DNA of 64,000 nt from CBDDFN01 sp965227065. GTDB lineage: Bacteria; Pseudomonadota; Alphaproteobacteria; SPJN01. A program made the position numbers and the translations under genes. The notes below the pieces were generated by a model. That model was not told where the DNA came from and ran no database searches. It saw only the letters and a list, made by a program, of their open reading frames with translations. The DNA lies in NCBI GenBank assembly GCA_965227065.1, contig CBDDFN010000020.1:310001-374000 (forward strand), in the 5' to 3' direction. Shown here piece by piece: positions 60,603-64,000 of this stretch; the stretch's first letter is position 1, and the number at the start of each line of letters is the position of its first letter.

Positions 60603-61250
60603 CTACCGGTCTTTGGTCTGCTGCGCCCCATGCACCCAGGCCCAGCCATGGGGATCGGTCGGGGTGGGGGCGGAGACCTTCAAGAAACGATAGTCGGTAT
60701 CGCCGACCGACTTCACGCGGTAATCCAGACTGTCGAGCATGAAGGTGCCATTGCTGGTTTCGACCACCAGCACGGCATGATCAAGCTGCACGCCCCGGCC
60801 TTTGTGGTAGGGCCGCTGAACAAGCGCTAGCCGCATGGCCCCGGCGGGGATGCCGCGCGCGATCAACAATTCTTTCTTGGTCAGGGCTGCGTCTTCGCAA
60901 TCACCAGTGACCACGGCATTGTCGATTGCCAGAAGATCCCAGCTGTCGACCCGGCCCGTCGTGTCGGAATCATCCACATAGTCGAGCTTCTGGTTGACCT
61001 GATTGTTGGTGGCCACAAGCAGGGTCCAGCTTTGCGGGGTCAGCGGTATGACGGCAGGGCTTTCGCGCCGGCACGCCTGGGCATAGCGATTGCAGAACAC
61101 CATCCATTGTTTTGGCGCCCGCGTCTTGGCGGTGATGTTGAGCAGGGGGGCCTGAGCCGACGGATAGGCATTGGCACTCGTGCCGGGACCATCGCCGCCG
61201 CAGGCCGACAGGCTCAGCGCAAATGCCATTGCCAGATGTGATGATTTCAT
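60603..61250 (-). CDS. Transglutaminase-like cysteine peptidase (C93/BTLCP type), lipoprotein
   Basis: Predicted lipoprotein: signal MKSSHLAMAFALSLSAC with lipidated Cys17. The mature part matches bacterial transglutaminase-like cysteine proteinases (peptidase family C93, relatives of LapG): Cys118 in GDCEDAALTKKELL, RLALVQ, His158 in DHAVLVVETSNG and Asp173 in MLDSLDY form the likely triad. Length 215. The ATG at 61259 is an alternative, three residues longer. LapG relatives clip adhesins in the periplasm, but no adhesin or LapD is nearby, so the substrate is unknown. Confidence 0.8.
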   Translation of the reverse strand: MKSSHLAMAFALSLSACGGDGPGTSANAYPSAQAPLLNITAKTRAPKQWMVFCNRYAQACRRESPAVIPLTPQSWTLLVATNNQVNQKLDYVDDSDTTGRVDSWDLLAIDNAVVTGDCEDAALTKKELLIARGIPAGAMRLALVQRPYHKGRGVQLDHAVLVVETSNGTFMLDSLDYRVKSVGDTDYRFLKVSAPTPTDPHGWAWVHGAQQTKDR

Positions 61251-61304
61251 ATCAACCATACCCCAGTGTGAGCGGTTGATCTTAACCAGCTCTAAAGCAG
61301 GTTG

Positions 61305-61814
61305 TTAACGGGGAATGCGTCCGCCGGGAACCGGCGAGCCCGGGCCACCCGTTGCCGGGCCTCCGCTGCCGCCGGAATTAAACCGGCCCAGATTGCCGAA
61401 CAGCTGGCCAAGGATGGTCAGCTCTTTGCCCGTGGTCGGGGTCTCGCGGCTGGCGAAATCGACGACGCGGCCATCTTCCAGACCATAGCGGCGGATATCG
61501 GCGACCTTCTGATCTTCGCTGAAATAGACGGCCAGAATGGTGCGCTCAACCGGCGTGGGATCCAGAAAGGCGCGGCGTTCGGTGGTGGTCGAGATGTAAT
61601 ACCAGGCGCGCTGGCCTGCCATTTCAAACGGGGCGACGGTCGATGGCGTGCCAAGGGTGCTGGCCACTGAGGTTTGTGTATCGACGCCGATTTCGATTTC
61701 GGACAGTGCCTGGCTGTCGGGAATGTAGCCGCGGCGCTCGACAATCTTGGTGCACGCGCCAAGGCTTGCTGCCATCATCAGTGCGATCACGATTGACTTA
61801 GAGCTCGGCGCCAT
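61305..61814 (-). CDS. bamE: Outer membrane assembly lipoprotein BamE
   Basis: SmpA/OmlA-type lipoprotein of the Bam complex. Signal peptide with lipobox LGAC (Cys21), followed by the BamE fold: RRGYIPDSQALSEIEIGVDTQTSVASTLGTPST and WYYISTTTERRAF, then DQKVADIRRYGLEDGR. After residue 120 comes a Gly/Pro-rich tail. Length 169; start ATG 61814 puts the signal peptide at the N-terminus, while ATG 61841 adds nine residues. It is divergent from the chaperone gene at 61924. Confidence 0.93.
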   Translation of the reverse strand: MAPSSKSIVIALMMAASLGACTKIVERRGYIPDSQALSEIEIGVDTQTSVASTLGTPSTVAPFEMAGQRAWYYISTTTERRAFLDPTPVERTILAVYFSEDQKVADIRRYGLEDGRVVDFASRETPTTGKELTILGQLFGNLGRFNSGGSGGPATGGPGSPVPGGRIPR

Positions 61815-61923
61815 TGCTAACCTATCCCCGCTTGTGCCCATTTGACCCTGTTGACCTATCGTTCTGCCGTTCCTAGTTCAAGCGCTATCTTAGCCCGGAT
61901 TTTACTCAAGGACCTTACCGTTT

Positions 61924-62484
61924 ATGCCGCGCCCCAAAATTCTCGACCGGCTGTTTGGCCAGACGCCCCTCGAAAAAGCCGCCAGTACCCTCTATCTGGC
62001 GCTGGTGGAACAGGCCCGTCAGCCGCGTGCCTACCGGGATTGGGCGGTGCCTGATACGCTTGATGGCCGCTTTGACATGATTGTTTTGCATGTTGCGCTG
62101 GTGATCCGTCGAATCAAATTCGGGCCTGGTGAGACGGCGAAGGCAGACCGTGACCGCATCACCCAAAGCCTGTTTGACTATATGTTCAACGATATGGACC
62201 GGTCCTTGCGTGAAATCGGCGTCACCGATCTAGGCGTGGCCAAGCGAATCAAACACATGGCGGCGGCCTTTTATGGACGGGCAGAAGCCTATCAAAGCGC
62301 TTTGAACGCCGGTGAGGGGCTGTCAGATGCCTTGCGGCGCAACATTTACCGCAAGACAGATGCCGGCGATGCTGAGATTGAGGCGCTGGCAGCCTATGTC
62401 GCTACGCTGGCGGCTGATATCGAAGCCCAACCGCTTGAGGCTCTGATGGCCGGTTCGATCAGTTTCCCCGACCCGGAGGGATGA
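61924..62484 (+). CDS. Ubiquinol-cytochrome c chaperone family protein (CBP3-like)
   Basis: 186-residue helical protein of the CBP3/UQCC1 family. In mitochondria these proteins help make and assemble cytochrome b of complex III. The family core is visible in FDMIVLHVALVIRRIKFG, SLFDYMFNDMDRSLREIGVTDLGVAKRIKHMAAAFYGRAEAY and ALRRNIYR. In alphaproteobacteria it usually sits beside bamE and the DUF177 gene, as here. Its stop overlaps ATG 62481 of the next frame. Confidence 0.87.
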   Translation: MPRPKILDRLFGQTPLEKAASTLYLALVEQARQPRAYRDWAVPDTLDGRFDMIVLHVALVIRRIKFGPGETAKADRDRITQSLFDYMFNDMDRSLREIGVTDLGVAKRIKHMAAAFYGRAEAYQSALNAGEGLSDALRRNIYRKTDAGDAEIEALAAYVATLAADIEAQPLEALMAGSISFPDPEG

Positions 62485-62486
62485 GC

Positions 62487-63014
62487 ATGGATCTCGAATT
62501 TTCTCGTCCCTTTGACCTGTCTGGCCTTGAAAGCGAGACGTCGGTCAAAGTGAGTGCCAAGCCCCAGGAATGCGCGGCCCTGGCCGAACGGTTCGGACTG
62601 GACGGCATGACAAGCTTTGAGGCATCGCTCAAAATTACGCCGTGGCGGGGCCGCAAGGGCCTCAAGCTGAGCGGTTCCCTGCGCGGGCGGATCAGCCAGA
62701 TCTGTGTGGTTTCGCTAGAGCCGTTTGATTGTGAAGTAACCACGGCGTTCGAAGAACTCTTCGCCCATGGCGATCCCGAACGGTTTTTAGAAGAGTTTGA
62801 CGAGGCCGATTTACCCACCGAGATTGACGGGGCAGGCCTTGATCTGGGGGAGATCGCGGCGGAGCATTTTGCCCTGGCGCTTGATCCTTATCCCAGAAAG
62901 CCCGGCATTTCCTTTGAGATGCCCGGCGGTGCGCCGGTTGAAGAAAAGCCTGAAAGCCCGTTTGCGGTTCTCAAGACCCTCAAGGGTGAAGGCGGTGACG
63001 ACAAGAAGGGCTGA
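62487..63014 (+). CDS. YceD/DUF177 family protein
   Basis: 175-residue acidic protein of the YceD (DUF177) family, linked in other bacteria and plants to 23S rRNA accumulation and to L32. It has SGSLRGRISQICVVSLEPFDCEV, a conserved Cys-containing strand, and EIAAEHFALALDPYPRKPG. GGAGGG lies 6 bases before ATG 62487; ATG 62481 is in frame but directly abuts that site. It precedes rpmF, the conserved DUF177-rpmF-plsX order. Confidence 0.92.
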   Translation: MDLEFSRPFDLSGLESETSVKVSAKPQECAALAERFGLDGMTSFEASLKITPWRGRKGLKLSGSLRGRISQICVVSLEPFDCEVTTAFEELFAHGDPERFLEEFDEADLPTEIDGAGLDLGEIAAEHFALALDPYPRKPGISFEMPGGAPVEEKPESPFAVLKTLKGEGGDDKKG

Positions 63015-63110
63015 ACTGCGTCAATCGGGCCTTGTTTGCCGGTAAAAAGCGCTTGCAAGCGGTCGCGAAATCCGTAAGTTGGCCGCTCACTTTTACGCCC
63101 GGCGGATCGG

Positions 63111-63138
63111 CGGCGTACCCTTTGGCGTACGCCGTTTT
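63111..63138 (+). terminator. Possible terminator before rpmF
   Basis: CGGCGTAC (63111-63118) pairs with GTACGCCG (63127-63134), followed by TTTT. It could end the preceding transcript or attenuate rpmF, whose start is 48 bases further on. The remaining bases of the 171-base gap show no gene. Confidence 0.5.
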
Positions 63139-63185
63139 GGTTAAGAGCCGCCCCGATGAGACAGACGAACTAGCGGAAGATAAAA

Positions 63186-63371
63186 ATGGCTGTTCCTAAG
63201 CACAAAGTATCGCGCAACAAGCGTGGCCAGCGCCGCGCCCATGATGCGCTGACCGCCTCGGCCTATCAAGAATGCCCCAATTGTGGCGAGCTGAAGCGCC
63301 CGCACCATATTTGCGGCGCATGCGGCCACTATAATGGCGAAGAAATCGTCGAAGCAAACGACACGCTTTAA
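63186..63371 (+). CDS. rpmF: 50S ribosomal protein L32
   Basis: 61-residue large-subunit protein. AVPKHKVSRNKRGQRRAH is the classic N-terminus, and two Cys pairs (CPNC, CGAC) form a zinc ribbon, so this is the zinc-binding C+ type. The start ATG at 63186 is unambiguous. plsX follows, the common rpmF-plsX order that ties translation to phospholipid synthesis. Confidence 0.97.
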   Translation: MAVPKHKVSRNKRGQRRAHDALTASAYQECPNCGELKRPHHICGACGHYNGEEIVEANDTL

Positions 63372-63436
63372 TGCGCGGAATTCCGTGCTCGCCGGACTTG
63401 ACGAGCGCGGACTTGCCCCGTACCTCTCTGTCATCG

Positions 63437-63461
63437 ATGCCGGGCTCGCGTCCGGCATTTT
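63437..63461 (+). terminator. Possible terminator between rpmF and plsX
   Basis: ATGCCGG (63437-63443) pairs with CCGGCAT (63452-63458), then TTTC. The stem is short and the T-run weak. The surrounding GTCATCGATGCCGG resembles the left end of the dispersed element, so it may instead be a relic of that repeat. Confidence 0.4.
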
Positions 63462-63487
63462 CAGTGTGACGGAATGAGGATGGTGCG

Positions 63488-64000
63488 GTGAGTGAACTGA
63501 CCCTCTCAGTGGACGCGATGGGCGGCGACCATGCCCCCGAGATCGTCATTGACGGGCTAGAAATAGCCCGTATCCGTCATCCCAACCTGAAATTCATTGT
63601 TCATGGCGACGAGGCGCAAATCACGCCCTTGCTTGCCAAACAGGCTGAGCTTGCGCCGCTGGTTACCGTGCGCCATACGACCGAGCGGGTCGAAGGCGAT
63701 GACAAGCCCTCCCAAGCCGTGCGCCGGGGCCGCAAGACATCCATGTGGCTGGCGGTCGATGCCGTCCGTCAGGGTGAGGCGCAGGTTGCCGTGTCTGCGG
63801 GCAATACCGGTGCGCTGATGGCCATGGCGAAAATCCAGCTTCGTACCCTTGAAGGGATCGACCGGCCTGCCATTGCAAGCCTGTGGCCGACCTTGCGCGG
63901 GGAAAGCGTGGTACTGGACCTTGGTGCCAATCTGGAAAGCGATGCCACCCAGCTGGTCGAATTTGCCATTATGGGCGCGGCCCTGGCCCGCATTCTGAAC
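63488..64000 (+). CDS. plsX: Phosphate acyltransferase PlsX (3' end cut by window)
   Basis: Makes acyl phosphate from acyl-ACP, the first step of phospholipid synthesis with PlsY. The visible 171 residues begin at a GTG with GAGG 8 bases upstream and read LSVDAMGGDHAPEIVIDG, then AVSAGNTGALMAMAKIQL and LDLGANLESDATQLVEFA, all typical of the family. About half of the usual 330-350 residues lie beyond the window. fabH is the normal next gene but is not visible. Confidence 0.95.
   Translation, partial: MSELTLSVDAMGGDHAPEIVIDGLEIARIRHPNLKFIVHGDEAQITPLLAKQAELAPLVTVRHTTERVEGDDKPSQAVRRGRKTSMWLAVDAVRQGEAQVAVSAGNTGALMAMAKIQLRTLEGIDRPAIASLWPTLRGESVVLDLGANLESDATQLVEFAIMGAALARILN

Noticed and set aside
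1..64000. Search for tRNA genes, rRNA, CRISPR arrays, integrases, transposases and phage genes
   Set aside because: No cloverleaf-like, spaced direct-repeat or recombinase signals were seen in any gap; all gaps are under about 200 bases.

Overview
The window comes from a high-GC (about 60% by eye) alphaproteobacterial chromosome and is almost entirely coding: 61 protein genes, no tRNA, rRNA, CRISPR array, prophage or insertion sequence seen, and no gene-free stretch longer than about 200 bases. Several features point to an alphaproteobacterium of the Maricaulales/Hyphomonadaceae-Rhodobacterales type. Lipid A synthesis uses LpxI rather than LpxH; there is an ntrBC-ntrYX pair with a GAFTGA-less NtrX; the pyruvate dehydrogenase E1 beta carries a lipoyl domain; IspD and IspF are fused; a CBP3-like ubiquinol-cytochrome c chaperone is present; and a GTTC-N7-GTTC-like site lies before lexA. 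The family-level placement is inference from gene content and order, not from any search.

Region 1 (1-15068, plus strand) is a translation-to-envelope cluster: rpsB (cut by the window edge), tsf, pyrH, frr, uppS, cdsA, dxr, rseP, bamA, skp/ompH, lpxD, fabZ, lpxA, an lpxI N-domain paralogue, lpxI and lpxB. It makes undecaprenyl diphosphate, CDP-diacylglycerol, isoprenoid precursors, the outer-membrane protein assembly machinery and lipid A. Region 2 (15069-28557) is mostly minus strand: gltA, gltX, then comEC (plus), lexA (minus), and a chain of overlapping genes read ppiD-trpE-trpG-trpD-trpC-moaC-moeA.

Region 3 (28558-41662, plus) is central metabolism: tpiA, secG, pyrG, kdsA, a sodium:neurotransmitter-type symporter, eno, ftsB, pdhA-pdhB-pdhC, lpd and lipA, followed by a coq10/ratA gene. 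Region 4 (42144-44398, minus) holds a CinA-type amidohydrolase, pgpA and ispDF. Region 5 (44507-58127, plus) is the dusB-ntrB-ntrC-ntrY-ntrX-trkA-trkH-D-amino acid aminotransferase-hfq-hflX-ppa series, followed by the membrane proton-pyrophosphatase hppA. Region 6 (60427-64000) has two minus-strand lipoproteins (a transglutaminase-like cysteine peptidase and BamE), then a CBP3-like chaperone, a YceD/DUF177 protein, rpmF and the start of plsX.

The two strongest oddities sit inside ordinary pathways. The dihydrolipoamide acetyltransferase gene (pdhC) starts exactly at the peripheral-subunit-binding domain and has no lipoyl domain, so the only lipoyl domain visible in this PDH operon is the one on E1 beta. 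A free-standing, 139-residue N-terminal-domain-only LpxI paralogue lies directly before full-length lpxI. A third signal is a dispersed palindromic element of about 113-148 bases with terminal CGTCATCCCGG inverted repeats. It occurs three times in intergenic positions, and one copy supplies the last codons and stop of comEC.
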